From Rhipicephalus microplus (lineage: Eukaryota > Arthropoda > Arachnida > Ixodida > Ixodidae), in contig NC_134707.1 in the NCBI RefSeq assembly GCF_043290135.1, positions 83,222,447-83,286,446 of the forward strand: a stretch of 64,000 bases of DNA. Direction: 5' to 3'. A program made the translations under genes and the position numbers. The stretch's first letter is position 1; each line of letters begins with the position of its first letter. Below the pieces are notes generated by a model. That model had not been told where the DNA came from, did not search any database, and saw only the letters and a list, made by a program, of their open reading frames with translations. This document shows positions 9,929-20,800 of the stretch, in pieces.

Positions 9929-10690
9929 TTGGATTCGACTTCACCACATGCAAAAGCTTGTGCTGACCTGGGAAGCCGCATTCACGTTAATCTAGATTTG
10001 CCAGATTCACGAAAAGAACGGCTGCTAAACCTTGTGAGGGAATTCTCGGACTGCTTCTCCACAGCATCGAAAGTTCAGCGTACCACCGTTACAAAACATC
10101 GCATTGTTACCGAGGAGTCGGCGCGGCCTTTTCGCCAACATCCATATCGTGTGTCCCCGAAGGAAAGAGAGGTGATTAAGCGTCAAGTTCAAGAAATGCT
10201 GAATGATGACGTCATTCAACCCTCGACTAGTCCGTGGGTGCCACCTGTTGTCTTAGTAAAGAAAAAAGACAACACACTACGCTTCTGCGTCGACTATCGA
10301 TGGCTTAACGAAGTCACAAAACGTTATGTTTACCCCCTGCTACGGATTGATGACGCCTTAGACCGTCTACGCCACGCCCAGTTCTTTACATCATTAGATC
10401 TCAAGTCAGGGTACTGGCGAATTGAAGTTGACGAGGGCGACCGTGAGAAAATCGCATTCGTGACTCCCGACGAACTCTATGAATTTAAAGTGTTGTCTTT
10501 TTGTCTGTAATCCCCTCCCACCGCATTTCAACGCATGATGGACACTGTACTAGCTGGAATAAAGTGGCAGACGTGTCTAGTATACTTGGATGACGTCATT
10601 GAATTTTAAAGCACGTTTGACGAACATCTTTCAAGGCTAAAAAGTTTCCTCACTGCAACAAGGAGAGCAAACCTTACTATCAAGCCCAAA
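9929..10690 (+). pseudogene. Gypsy copy B, reverse transcriptase
   Basis: The frame 9929-10510 is open and reads HRIVTEESARPFRQHPYRVS, VVLVKKKDNTLRFCVDYRWL, RIDDALDRLRHAQFFTSLDL, KSGYWRIEVDEGDREKIAF and FKVLSFCL. A TAA at 10508-10510 lies where the family continues with PFGLxNAPATF. Immediately after, another frame gives FQRMMDTVL, KWQTCLVYLDDVIEF, then further stops. Motif A aspartate and the YLDD box are both present, so catalytic residues are retained although translation is broken. In Gypsy elements this domain copies the genomic RNA inside the virus-like particle. Confidence 0.85.
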
Positions 10691-10981
10691 AAGTGCTACT
10701 TAGACCATTAAAAACTCAAGTTTCTCAGCAACGTAGTGAGTCCGGGGGGTTGTTCGACCAAATCGGAAGTTGGCTACCGTTGCTGATTTTCTTCGTCCTG
10801 GAGACAAGAAGGCTGCTCAGCGACTACTGGGACTCTGTGCGTACTTCCGCCACTTTGTCGAAGGATTTTCGAAAATTGCGGAACCTCCTACATGACTGCC
10901 ACGGCCAGATGTGCCATTGTATGGATGGAAGAACAACAACAAGCCTTCGTAGAGGTACGCAATTGACTGCATACAGCTCCA

Positions 10982-11596
10982 GTGGTGGCACATTTCGACG
11001 ACACTGCCGACACCGACATTCGCACAGACGCCAGCAACGTAGGAAATGGAGCCATGCTAGTTCAATGGCAGAACGGCGCAGAGCGTGTAATCGCTTATGC
11101 GAGCCGCAGCCTCACAAAAGCAGAGGCTAATTACTCTACCACCGAAAAAGAGTGCCTAGCAGTCGTTTGGGCCATTAGCAAGTTTCGACCTTACCTATAC
11201 GGCCGGCCAGTTCGAGTGGTCAGTGACCACCATTCGCTCTGTTGGCTTGCCAATCTACGGAATCCATCAGGCCGCCTCGCCCGCTGGAGCCTCCGCCTTC
11301 TAGAGTACGACATAACGATGGTCTACCGATTAGAACATAAGCATACAGATGCTGACTGCCTGTCTCGTGCTCCTATTTCCCCGACGTCATCTGACACTGA
11401 ACAAGATTTACCGTTTCTTGGCATCGTCGATGTGGTGCGGATGGCTGAGCTTCAACGTGAGGACACTGAGCTACTTCCTGTCATCCAGCATCTTCAAGGA
11501 GAAGACGATATCGTCCCACGCCGGCTCTCGCGTGGTTTAACAACGTATTGCCTGCGAAACAATGTTCTCTACAAGAGAAATCTTGAGAGCAGCTAG
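10982..11596 (+). pseudogene. Gypsy copy B, RNase H domain and connection to integrase
   Basis: An open frame of 204 codons contains TDIRTDASNVGNGAMLVQW, YASRSLTKAEANYSTTEKEC, KFRPYLYGRPVRVVSDHHSL, RLARWSLRLLEYDI and HTDADCLSR. All expected acidic residues of Gypsy RNase H (TDAS, TEKEC, SDHH, DAD) are visible. It ends at a TAG (11594-11596) just where the family continues into the integrase zinc domain, which begins in a nearby frame. About 290 bases between the YLDD region and this frame are disrupted. Confidence 0.85.
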
Positions 11597-11641
11597 GAAA
11601 CTTTCCTCCTCGCCGTTCCAACGGCACTACGTGAGGAAGTT

Positions 11642-12710
11642 TTGCAGGCGTGCCACGACGATCCTTCAGCCGGTCACTTAGGCTTTGCTAGGACATTAGC
11701 GCGCATTCGACAGAAGTACTACTGGCCACAGCTGTATTCGTCCGTTCAGCGCTATGTCCGCACCTGCCGTGACTGTCAGAGGCGTAAAGTTCCACCTGCA
11801 AAGCCCGCCGGTTTCCTCCAACCTTTAGATCCACCTCAAGCACCATTTCAGCAAGTGGGAATGGATCTTCTTGGTCCCTTCCCTAATTCATCCTCAGAAA
11901 ATAAGTGGATAATCGTCGCAACCGACTATCTGACTCGCTATGCAGAAACCAAAGCTGTGCCTAAGGGAACTGCAGTTGAAGTCGCCAGATTCTTTGTCCA
12001 CGACATTGTTTTGCGCCATGGTGCACCTGCTGTTCTCATAACCGATCGCGGAGCAGCATTTACGGCAGAGTTATTGCAACAAGTCACCAAGCTGACGCAC
12101 ACCAACCACCGGAAAACAACAGCTTATCATCCCCAAACGAACGGCTTGACGGAGAGGTTAAACAAAACACTGGCCGACATGCTATCTATGTATTGATGTA
12201 GAGCACAAAACGTGGGATGAAATTTTGCCGTACGTCACGTTTGCTTATAACACCGCTGTGCAAGAGACCACAGACCTAACGCCATTCGAGCTTGTTTATG
12301 GCCGTCGCGTCACAACACCGCTAGACGCTATGCTCCCCGTAGACCAGGACATTAGCGGAAATGACAGCGTTGACGACTTCGTCGAGAAAGCCGAGGGAGC
12401 CCGCCAGCTTGCACGGAACCATACTCGCGCGCAGCAAGATATCGACGCTCGCCGTTATAACCAAGGCCGGAGGAACGTCCACTATCAACCAGGTGACTAT
12501 GTATGGGTGTGGACACCAGTTCGACGTCGTGGGCTTTCGGAGAAGCTATTGCGACGCTACTTTGGCCCTTACGAAGTTGTGCGCTGCCTCAGTGACGTGA
12601 ATTACGAGGTAGATCCCCAAAGCTGCGACACCAGTTTAAACCGAAGACGTCCACGTCCAGAGGTAGTCCATGTAGTACGGATGAAACCGTATCACGCCCG
12701 CGAGTTATGA
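11642..12710 (+). pseudogene. Gypsy copy B, integrase, broken by one frameshift
   Basis: The first frame (11642-12196) has the HHCC zinc module (CHDDPSAGHLGFARTLARIR, then CRDCQRRK), VGMDLLGPFP with the first catalytic aspartate, LITDRGAAFTAEL with the second and NGLTERLNKTL with the glutamate. It breaks at MLSMY near 12190. The second frame (12225-12710) continues with WDEILPYVTFAYNTAVQETT, a KGD-like YQPGDYVWVWTPVRRRGLS and FGPYEVV, the GPY/F module of the C terminus. Comparison with copy A at 7265, which retains two more bases there, suggests a small deletion at the break. All three DDE acids survive. The terminal stop is at 12708-12710. Confidence 0.88.
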
Positions 12711-12830
12711 ACACTTTGAACTTTTCATTATTATCCACAACAGCGTGGGCTTTTTTTTTTCGTTGGCGTGATCAATTTTTTTCATGACCAGCTCTAGCAT
12801 CTCAGTCAATCGACCGGAACGGTCGCTCTT

Positions 12831-12843
12831 GAAAGGGGAGAAT
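12831..12843 (+). promoter_or_regulatory. Polypurine tract of Gypsy copy B
   Basis: GAAAGGGGAGAAT directly precedes the TG that opens the 3' LTR at 12844. In LTR elements this RNase-H-resistant tract primes plus-strand DNA synthesis. Position and composition both fit. Confidence 0.85.
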
Positions 12844-12997
12844 TGACACAAGGTAGGCTGGCAACTATAGTAGCCAGCCTCTGAGTAGGACAACGAAGTA
12901 GTTCTGTGTGCGTGTGCTCTGGTGTTCACGTTTCTGGCCCTTGGGTTTCGAAAGTAAACGCCCTATTTTGTACCTGCGTACCTGTGTCTTTGCGACA
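12844..12997 (+). repeat. 3' LTR of Gypsy copy B (154 bp) with terminal hairpin
   Basis: It starts TGACACAAGG after the polypurine tract and ends TTTGCGACA just before the ATAT flank. Within its first 40 bases AGGCTGGC (12855-12862) is mirrored by GCCAGCCT (12873-12880) around a 10-nt loop. No AATAAA is present. The right boundary rests on the TG...CA rule plus the target duplication, since the 5' LTR is mostly deleted. Confidence 0.8.
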
Positions 12998-15900
12998 ATA
13001 TACTCGCGACATCTTTGTACACGCGTCATGACTTTCGGCAGCAGGCATGCTCTTGTAAAAGACATTTTAAGCGGATAAATATACTCGTTGATGTTGAATA
13101 GACAAAAGGATGAAAATTTTAAGGATAACTTTTTTCCCAACACATTCACGGTAAATGACAATCTACAATGCCAAGGAAAATATGTGTGATGTTATTCGCA
13201 GTAATTAAAATATCATGTGTGTACAAAGTGAAGTGGGCGGTTATTTGCTGGTCGCAAGTAAATATCTTTTCCTCCACTTTCTCCACAGATCATGTCACAT
13301 TTACTAGAAATAGCATTCCCTATACTCTATACCACATTTGGCATTGTTCATTAGTTTACGATAACATCGTAAATATTGAAGTGATATAGTCTTGAGAAAA
13401 CACACAATAACTATTATATGACGCATTCTCCTGAAGTGAATGAGCTAAAACTTCTATTACACTTACCACAGAAAATCTTTTCTCAGCTACCTTGTTTCTT
13501 TCACTTTGGAGCCACGGCCACGTGCCTGCATGTGCAACGTAGTCAGCAGTCTCTTAAGTAACCTTGGTTATGCTATGCTAAACTGACGTATCTTGTAGTA
13601 AGACGACGTTTTTTTTTTTGCTGCGCAAAATACGCACATTCATATAAGTGATCGATTTAAGAAAGAGTGCATAATTTTTTCATAATGATGGAGCAGCTAC
13701 CATCAATAAGCAATGGACTTGAACTCGTGGTATATAAGTGAACTTTGGCTTATCACATGCCTTATTGAAACCACTATGTAGAAATACACGTCAATGTGCC
13801 ATAAATTGAAGTCGGAAAAATTTCGCAAGAAGCCGTTTATTAGAATATCGAGAGCGCCAGTCAAGCTCATCTGCCACCCAGAGTGATGAACGCTTATCAG
13901 TTCCTCTCACATAGCGAAATAATTTAAAATAACCAGGCAGATTACTATAAATTGCAAATTTATATTGTATGTAGTATATGGTTCCTTGTTTTCGCAACAA
14001 ACATTCATTCACTTTATATTGCACGACATAGGCGTAGTCATATTTTGTTTCAGGTGGGATTCAAACATAATGTATGCATGTTCATGCGTGCATTTTATGT
14101 GTGGGCGCACATACTCAAGTGAAATGGAAAAATATCGGGCGGATTTGATATTCCAAATTTGGCTGAACCCCAGCATAAGACATGTCGTTATCAAGCCATA
14201 GAAGATAGTTTAATCATTTTCTGTGCAAGTGCTACTACTTCGTAAATTTTTTTTCATGCTTGCACCATTATTCTAATAAAGACAATGGTCTTTCTTGCGA
14301 TACTCTGACGCGAGAAAGTTTGGTCTGTCCGTCTTTCTGTTTCTTTGTCTGCAGCACAATTGAGCCACTTGGCGAAAGGTTACACATTTCTTGAAAACCC
14401 AGTCATCTTCATCTGCTGGTTTGGTTCATACTTGTGAAGATTGTGAATCAAAAAGCATTACGCATATTTGATGTCAACATCAGTAAGTGTGAGCAGTGTT
14501 TTTTTTTATTTCTAGAACGCGTGGATATGTAGAATGTGGATATGTGGAATGTGGATATGGATATGTAGAACGCGTGGATATATGGAAATACCGTAGTGCT
14601 TATTTTGCTGCGCTGACAATGTGACGGTACTAAAGAAAAAGAGGGCGTTTCCTACGATTTGCTAAAAAAACACGGTGCTACCACATACCAGTGGCTCTGC
14701 GTTTTCGAAAAACTTCCGTTTCTCGAAATCACTGCCAGATGGCGGCCATGTCTCACGCAGTTTCTGCACACAAGATTTTGCCAGCAAAGCAGGTAGATGT
14801 GTGGCTAATTTTTTAGCAATAGCTTCGTCGATACGATTCAGAGTGCTGGAAATATTTGGTACTCAACAACTCTTCATTACATTTATATGGGCATATCCAA
14901 AGATGGCCGGTCAACTTATAGTACTAAACTGCTTTCCCTTTGAGCCAAATACTATACTTCTTTCCGCAGAGCTGGACGATCAGTGAGGTCTAATTTACTG
15001 GGCCTGTCGATGTAGGGTAGGCTCCTGGACTGAGAACTCTATCCCTTGGACTTAAACACGCTTCCAGTAACACACTTTCTCACACGCTTTCTCACAAGAC
15101 CTAGATTATTGACTAGAGAACAAGAAGAACTCCTGTTGTGTACTAACCAGAGCTCTATTACGCCGAAGCTACCATTGCCATCATTCTCCATACCGTAATC
15201 TACGTGCAATGTGGCATGAGTTTCTCAATAAGTCACCCATTACTATTTTCAGTAGAGCTTGCCTATTCCCCTCTCACGCCTAACAATTTCCCAATTTCTC
15301 TACACCGAACAACACTTTCCCGAGTTTTGATGCACTTTTTTTTTCAATCTATTGGCGCTGATACCATCCCCACAATGTGCGGGAGGCCGACAGAAGATGA
15401 GTGGTTAGTTGGTTCTTAAATTCTTGGCGCAGCATACCACGTAGAAACGGGCATAAAACGGATGGTACCATGATCTGAGAAATACTATTATTTTACCAGT
15501 TGAATACGCTTTGTAGGGACGGTTTAAAACACAACCTACTGGTTAAACAAGAAAAAAACACAAGAAACAAAGGAAAAGAAAAGGAAAACCCGACAAGGTA
15601 GTTCGTTTGAAAATTAAGTAATGTTTTGATTAAGCTTAACATTCTATTCATTTTGTTTTCCTTGAAAAATCGTATACTGTTTCGCAAATATTCCTATTGC
15701 TAAAGTTCTTTTCATTTGTTTCTAAGGAAAGGACAACCGGAAGAGATAAATTCAAAGTCATCCTACGGAGAGCTTCTCTTAACCGTCTTCTACTTTTGTT
15801 CTCAAATAACTTGCACAGGTTAAGAGGAAATGACGCAGAGATCAACTCTCATTGCAGTAGATGCATAAAGGTGGCATTACCAGCCCAGACTTGTGAAGGT

Positions 15901-16095
15901 AAAAATTCAGGGGGGGACTGGGCACCCCCGTCTCATAACCAATATTTCTGTTTTTCTAGAGGAGGACCATTGCAGTATTCAAGGGTACTTCACATGAGAA
16001 AACTGAGTTGGTGCCAAGTGAGGCTTTTCAAAGTTATTCGACGTGGCAAATATTCCGAATCCTGCCAAGCCAATAATTGCTAGCATTGGCAATAT
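12998..16095. other. AT-rich stretch without a recognised gene
   Basis: I read both strands and found no conserved domain. The only structure noted is a short tandem repeat at 14513-14586. Open frames of 60-130 codons here lack family motifs and have the composition of random AT-rich DNA. A run of seven G in the sequence near 15910-15917 and the surrounding bases may belong to a dispersed repeat, but no second copy lies in the window. Confidence 0.4.
14513..14586. repeat. Short tandem repeat built on GTGGATATGTAGAA
   Basis: GGATATGTAGAA, GGATATGTGGAA and GGATATGTAGAACGCGTGG follow one another with slight variation. AGAACGCGTGGATAT occurs at both ends of the block. It is a small local minisatellite of about five imperfect units. 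Confidence 0.75.
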
Positions 16096-16099
16096 CGAA

Positions 16100-17340
16100 A
16101 TAATGAAACACTTATTTGAGACCACTGCAAGTGCATGTTCATATTCATTGAGCTTTAAACCTTAATGAGCTCGTACCTATACCAAACGAATCAGACGCAA
16201 ATGCGTTGGGGCAACGGCAAAAAAACTGGTCTGCAGCATTCGACATATTACGTGCAGGTAACGAAGAGCAGGCAGACATGCAGTCTGTATTAATCTGTTA
16301 TGGCAGTCATATGTTATCTGTTGATCATCTGTTAGCGATCTGTTATGAATACAGTCGCTTCCAGGGAGGCCAAAAGAATTGCTAACAATTCCGCTTCATA
16401 AATAGGTGTAGAACTAGGCAAACAAATTAAAAAAAACGGCAATCCTGCACTGAAGATGAAATTCCCACTCCTGCTTTTTCTTTCACAAACTGAAGCATCA
16501 GTTGTTATCGCAATGCTTACATCTGAACATGCCAGGTAATCTTTTAAAATGACACTTAGGTACCCGCTGGGAAGATATTTCCAAGTCTTAAGAAATATAC
16601 TTTCAAATGTTATTCCAATTTTTTAATAGATCTCTTTATTACAAGTACAATATGAACATTTACATGCAATGTTTCTGAGAGCTTCGGCACGACGATGATT
16701 GGTGCGCACCTTAATTTAGACCAGTGTTGGTTGAAAAGACACGTCGGCTATATCTTGAAAACATAATGCAACCTCCTCTGTGGGGATGCCTGTATTTTTC
16801 TAAAGGAACGAACTGTTAGTACTTCGAATCTTGCGAGAAGGCAGGCGAGCTTCTTTAAAATCGAAGTTATTTGCGATATATTAAGGGAGCCGTAGACATA
16901 TTCGTTATACCAGTAATCGAAGTACCAGTACCAGAAGTACCAGTAATCGAACTTCGTAGCGTGGTGTTCCAGAAAACAACACGCATCCAAACTCTAATAT
17001 CGAGCTAATATGCATACAATACATCATGATGAGCGTACCAAGATTTAAACCAAGCTGTTTACTGCTGAGTCTACAAAGCATCCCTACAGCCTATGCTCCT
17101 TTAGCTGCCATAATTTCTATGTGCGGATCTCAATTCAGTTTATCGGTATAAGTAATTCCTAAATATTTAACGAATTCAACCTACGGGACAACGTCCTGTC
17201 TGTAAAGTATCAAAATCTGCAGGGCAGAAAGGCATACTTAACCACATTCCTCTGCTTCATTCTGTCCTCGTCTTTGATGCTGCTCCTCTACAACGTGTTC
17301 ACCTAAATAGCCGACTAGTTCTCCGTTCAGGGCTCTCACC
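16100..17340 (-). mobile_element. I-clade LINE fragment (RT C-terminal part and RNase H)
   Basis: Reading the minus strand from 17200 downward gives VKYLGITYTDKLN, then DPHIEIMAAKGA, AVGMLCRLSSKQLGLNLG, LIMMYCMHISSILEFG, SQITSILKKLACLLARFEVL and SPQRRLHYVF. Further down, near 16560-16360, ITTDASV and later YEAELLAI mark an RNase H domain. The same string of motifs occurs in the I-clade LINE at 24.5-25.4 kb (KYVGVIYTATLNWSP and ATDASVTDAKAGVG), so the two are relatives in opposite orientation. Encoded RNase H after the RT is characteristic of the I group. Many stops and indels show that it is dead. Its left end is uncertain. Confidence 0.75.
16890..16960. repeat. Minisatellite of CCAGTA(AT)CGAAGTA units inside the LINE fragment
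   Basis: ACCAGTAATCGAAGTACCAGT is followed by ACCAGAAGTACCAGTAATCG. The block lies in the RT C-terminal region and inserts an aromatic, repetitive YWYFWYWYFDYWY stretch in the minus-strand reading. It probably grew by slippage after the element died. Confidence 0.7.
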
Positions 17341-17770
17341 GTTATAGATAATCACTTATCTTTCCTACAAGACGAATGGTCTGTCCAGCAACAAATTTCT
17401 GCCTTATTGTGTTATAGAGTATACCCCTACCTTTCCCTCCTGCATGGCTCTTGAATTCACAGAAGAAGAATCGATAACTGGGCTAGTTGGTTGCTATAGA
17501 ATAAGTAACTGATCTAAGCATTCACAGACGAAAAAGAAAACTAAGGACAGCGAGACAGGCACCAACCAGAAAGCAAGGCACTGTCCCATTCATGGCCTAT
17601 CCCCCTAGGTGGGTGGCGCCAATGTGTTGAACCAACCAACCGACCGACCGACACACCGACCAACCGACCGACCGACTGACCGACCGACCCACCGACCGAC
17701 TAACTTGTCCAGATCCAAGTGAACTTGTAACGAAGAAGGCAAAATTTTCTGCAGCTCGTTTGCTCAACAT
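17341..17770. repeat. Non-coding interval with an (ACCG)n microsatellite at 17634-17700
   Basis: From 17634 to 17700 the sequence is an imperfect run of CCGA/CCAA tetramers. The rest of the interval shows no domain in either strand. Confidence 0.8.
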
Positions 17771-18032
17771 TCGCGGTGACGATAGTTATAGCGCGAGAAC
17801 AAAACGACGACACAGAGACAAAAAGGACACGAAAGACACGAGCGCTAACTTCCAACTGAGTTTATTGCGCAGAGAACGAAAATATATAGAGGAGACAGTG
17901 ACCATGTGATAAAAACCATATGGCTCAAGAGCAGAACATGAGTAAGAAAACCAAAAACAAACAACACAAATACAAAGGCACTGAAAAACAGCAAAGAAAA
18001 AACCTAGAAGAAACCGAAACAGAAATGTAAAG

Positions 18033-18212
18033 CTAACTGCCCGCACCGAATCCTTCGAGGAACCTGCGTTCCTTCTCGGACAAAGCCACGGAGGGCTTGC
18101 TAATACAAGGCACCTGTTCGCGTTACCTGCCCGCACCGAATCCTTCGAGGAACCTGCGTTCCTTCTCGGACAATGCCACGGAGGGCTTGCTAACACAAGG
18201 CACCTGTTCGCG
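18033..18212 (-). repeat. 90-bp tandem duplication at the end of the Penelope ORF
   Basis: Units at 18033-18122 and 18123-18212 are nearly identical; both contain CCGCACCGAATCCTTCGAGG and differ at only a few positions. The period of 90 equals 30 codons. The stop codon of the long frame (18123-18125) lies at the unit border, so the second unit sits in the 3' UTR. Confidence 0.9.
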
Positions 18213-19634
18213 TGCCATCTGCGCAGCCTCGACAATGACCCGGGTGCTTACATCTCTGTGTTTGTACAACGTCGCTGTTTCCTCGAAGAGGGGAACACAC
18301 TTGCAGTCAGTGCAGTGCTGGGCAAGAAAACCATCTTTCCCGTTTTTAACATTGTTCACGTGCTCTCTCAGCCGATCGTTCAGACACCTTCCGGTCGTTC
18401 CGACATAACAAGCACCACATGATAGGGGGGTCCTATAGACGACTTCCCGGGAGCAGGCCGCATACCTGTTTCGATGTTGAACTCTGCAATCTGTTGATGA
18501 TTTCGTTTTCAGGGGGTTGGTAGATTTGGTGAGGCTGAATAATTTGAACAGTGCTGAGAACAGGGCACGAACTCCAACACGTTTTCCGATTTTTTTGAGC
18601 CTATGTGATATCTGGTGTATGTATGGAATCACGGCTATCCTATCACGTTCTGTATCCGTGTTGCTCAGATTCTGTCGCGTCCTCTGCTCCGCCTTATTAG
18701 TCCGCAGGATCGTCTCCGCAACAGACGCGATAAACGCCTCGGGGAAACCTGAAGCCTTAAGGCGGGAAACTTGAGCTTTGAAGCTCGCAGAGATATTGTG
18801 GGCGCACGACCTATTTAAAGCATTCTCAAGGCAGGTTCGTGCTATGCCTCGCTTAACTATCTTACTGTGAGCAGAAGAAAAGGGAAGTAGAGGTTTCTGC
18901 GCACGTGGTTCATAACACAAACAGATGTGCTGTGAGCTAAAAACCAGATTTAAATCCAAAAAGCGTAATTTGTCATTATCGGGCATTTCATGTGTCACCA
19001 CCAGAGGCTTCAAACAATTTTCGAACACGCCTATAGTTTGAGTGGCCAACGAGTGAAACATAGAAGACTTACAATTTAGAATAACCAAGAAATCATCCAC
19101 GTATCTAAACATTTTGACGACATGCGAGCCTTCTAACTTTTCCTGCAGTTTTTTGCCCATTTTTGCCAATAGAAGATCACTGAGTAGAGGTGCTATGCAT
19201 GAACCAATTGAAACACCCTTTTTCTGCAGATAAATGCAATCATTCCATTGAACGAAAGTAGACGTAAGATACAGCAAAACCAGGTCAAGAAAATCTCGCG
19301 AACTAATGCCAGTTTTTAATGGGAAGTTCAATTCCCCGAAAATTTCTATGTTATCCCTTATACATTCTAGTACCTCATCGTGAGGCAGAGAGTAGTATAG
19401 GTCCTTTATGTCAATTGAAAAACCGAAAAGATTAGATTGATTTGACTGTTTGAAAAATTCTATCGGAGCCTGCGAGTTTTTAATCACAAATGGGTCGTCA
19501 ATCTTTAGACACTTTAGATGGGTCTGAATAAACAAGCCGAGTTGCTTTTGCCACGTACCACTTTCTGTCACGATGACAGAAAAAATTCGCGGTGAGTCCA
19601 GGTTCCAGAGCTTCAAGCGTCGAGCTTGTTTCAT
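18123..19634 (-). CDS. Penelope-like polyprotein, reverse transcriptase and GIY-YIG endonuclease, N-terminally truncated
   Basis: The frame is 503 codons without interruption. RT motifs in order: IVTESGTWQKQLG (about residues 21-33), IDDPFV (45-50), motif A FSIDIKDLYYSLP (72-84, aspartates 75 and 78), GVSIGSCIAPLLSDL (140-154) and motif C FRYVDDFLVI (176-185, catalytic YVDD 178-181). After a linker with HSKIVKRGI near 256-264, the endonuclease appears as VVYRTPLSCGACYVGTTGR (398-416) with RLREH (421-425), the GIY-YIG signature of this family. Such proteins reverse-transcribe element RNA at a nicked site. Typical proteins are longer; an upstream frame at 19498-19941 carries a probable N-terminal extension in a different frame, so at least one frameshift exists. 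The start at 19634 is only the first ATG in frame. Confidence 0.88.
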   Translation of the reverse strand: MKQARRLKLWNLDSPRIFSVIVTESGTWQKQLGLFIQTHLKCLKIDDPFVIKNSQAPIEFFKQSNQSNLFGFSIDIKDLYYSLPHDEVLECIRDNIEIFGELNFPLKTGISSRDFLDLVLLYLTSTFVQWNDCIYLQKKGVSIGSCIAPLLSDLLLAKMGKKLQEKLEGSHVVKMFRYVDDFLVILNCKSSMFHSLATQTIGVFENCLKPLVVTHEMPDNDKLRFLDLNLVFSSQHICLCYEPRAQKPLLPFSSAHSKIVKRGIARTCLENALNRSCAHNISASFKAQVSRLKASGFPEAFIASVAETILRTNKAEQRTRQNLSNTDTERDRIAVIPYIHQISHRLKKIGKRVGVRALFSALFKLFSLTKSTNPLKTKSSTDCRVQHRNRYAACSREVVYRTPLSCGACYVGTTGRCLNDRLREHVNNVKNGKDGFLAQHCTDCKCVPLFEETATLYKHRDVSTRVIVEAAQMAREQVPCVSKPSVALSEKERRFLEGFGAGR

Positions 19635-19941
19635 GGATCCTCGTCTGCCCCAGCTTCATATTCATTCGAATATTTGGTGATTTGGCACAATCTTTTTGGC
19701 GGTTTCGGCCATGGGTCGGGTGGCAGTGTTTCGTGTTTTCTTTTAATTTCACAGTTTTTTCGTGTAGTTGCACTCCGAGATCTTCACGTCTCTTTTTTTT
19801 CCTGGCCAGAGGACTTTCTTCTGTGCAGTCTCTCTTTCCACTAATAACATTCCTATAGAGGTCTTTTTGCGCAGCTGTGTCCACAGTATGAACTAATCCA
19901 CGCGGTGGACAACGGTGGACTAATCCGTGCAAAGAACCCAA
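19498..19941 (-). pseudogene. Probable N-terminal part of the Penelope-like protein, shifted frame
   Basis: This minus-strand frame is lysine- and arginine-rich (RKKKRREDLG, KLKENTKHCH) and overlaps the start of the main Penelope frame. Its C-terminal part translates the same DNA as the RT start but out of frame. It has no recognised domain of its own. The basic composition and position fit the poorly conserved N-terminal region of Penelope-like proteins, but this is inference. Confidence 0.45.
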
Positions 19942-20167
19942 AGGTAATTAGGGAGGAACAGCGGAAACCTACCCCTCATTAACAGCTTATCACCAATATT
20001 CATCAGTTTGGCAGGGGCGGAATTCGGTGCCGCTCTTCAGCTTAGGCCTTATCTGAGCTGTTAAAGTGCGCAATGTTTGGTTCACATCGAGTGAGCCCTT
20101 TTCTTGCCCATCTCGCTTGCATTAGTTAAGTACGCGGAGTTGACGGAAGTCTGGGCACTTCAGAGGT

Positions 20168-20800
20168 TTGAAAACTATTTTGTGCTGTAGAGGTTATTGC
20201 TCACGAGTCTTTGATAACCGAAGAGTTCCTACTGAGTTCGCCATTTTAGACATTTGCAGCGATAAATTACCCACAGAAATTGAAGCATGGGCCTCAATAC
20301 ATAGAGTTGAGGCACTTGCTCTCCACTCAGTGCAATGCATTCAGTGTTCACGTTATGGTCACTCATTTAAAAGAAGTCGTTTAACTCCTCAGCGACGCGT
20401 ATGCAGGGAAGACCATGTGTGGCCTGAAAGCAAGATAGCGCCTTCGTCAAGGTTCCCAACCAGCTGATCACGCAAATGACCTGGCTAGAGATGAAGAGCT
20501 TCGACTTTTTGAAAAAATTAAAAGGGAGCAATGCTAGCGTCGTGAAGCTCGAGCTATCATCGCACGCATATGCTGAAGCTGCCGCTCATCATTCACAAGC
20601 TATGTGCATGATGCACAAGCTATTGGCCAAGTGGAAGCTTTCGCTTTTGAGAAGGCTATGTCCGAGAGCTACTGAGCGAACTTTTTTTAACCTTTTGAAG
20701 ACTATTGGGCAAGTCTTGACAAATTACACCTCACAACTTTTACAAGCTGCAGAGCGAACTGCACTTGACACAGGTGACGCGCAGTCACGAGGAAATTAAA
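20168..20800 (+). pseudogene. I-clade LINE ORF1 remnant with zinc knuckle
   Basis: Frame 20168-20467 reads VQCIQCSRYGHSFKRSR and later RRVCRED, matching the CxxCxxxGH.....C knuckle that follows a VRCFRCQ-like start in I-clade ORF1 proteins; the last cysteine of the knuckle is displaced. A second frame (20476-20799) is rich in Ala, Glu and Lys and may be the coiled tail. The protein would bind element RNA. Frameshifts make it non-functional. Confidence 0.6.

Larger units (their letters stand above)
9715..12997 (+). mobile_element. Gypsy (Ty3/mdg4) retrotransposon copy B with internal deletion; ATAT target-site duplication
   Basis: The sequence TGACACAAGGTAGGCTGGC occurs at 9715-9733 and at 12844-12862, marking the left element end and the start of the 3' LTR. 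The left copy breaks off after these 19 bases and continues directly into pol, so most of the 5' LTR, the primer site, gag and protease are deleted. The right LTR ends in CA at 12997. ATAT flanks both ends (9711-9714 and 12998-13001), a 4-bp target duplication normal for Gypsy elements. Pol is fairly well preserved but contains stops and indels. It cannot be autonomous. Confidence 0.88.
17775..19960 (-). mobile_element. Penelope-like element (RT plus GIY-YIG endonuclease)
   Basis: A long minus-strand frame (18123-19634) carries a Penelope-type reverse transcriptase followed by a GIY-YIG-like endonuclease, the defining pair of the canonical Penelope-like group. The 5' part (up to about 19960) is frameshifted relative to the main frame. 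Downstream, to about 17780, lies a non-coding 3' region with ACGACGACACAGAGACAAAA on the plus strand. Terminal repeats were not found, so both boundaries are estimates. It is the second best preserved element in the window. Confidence 0.88.
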
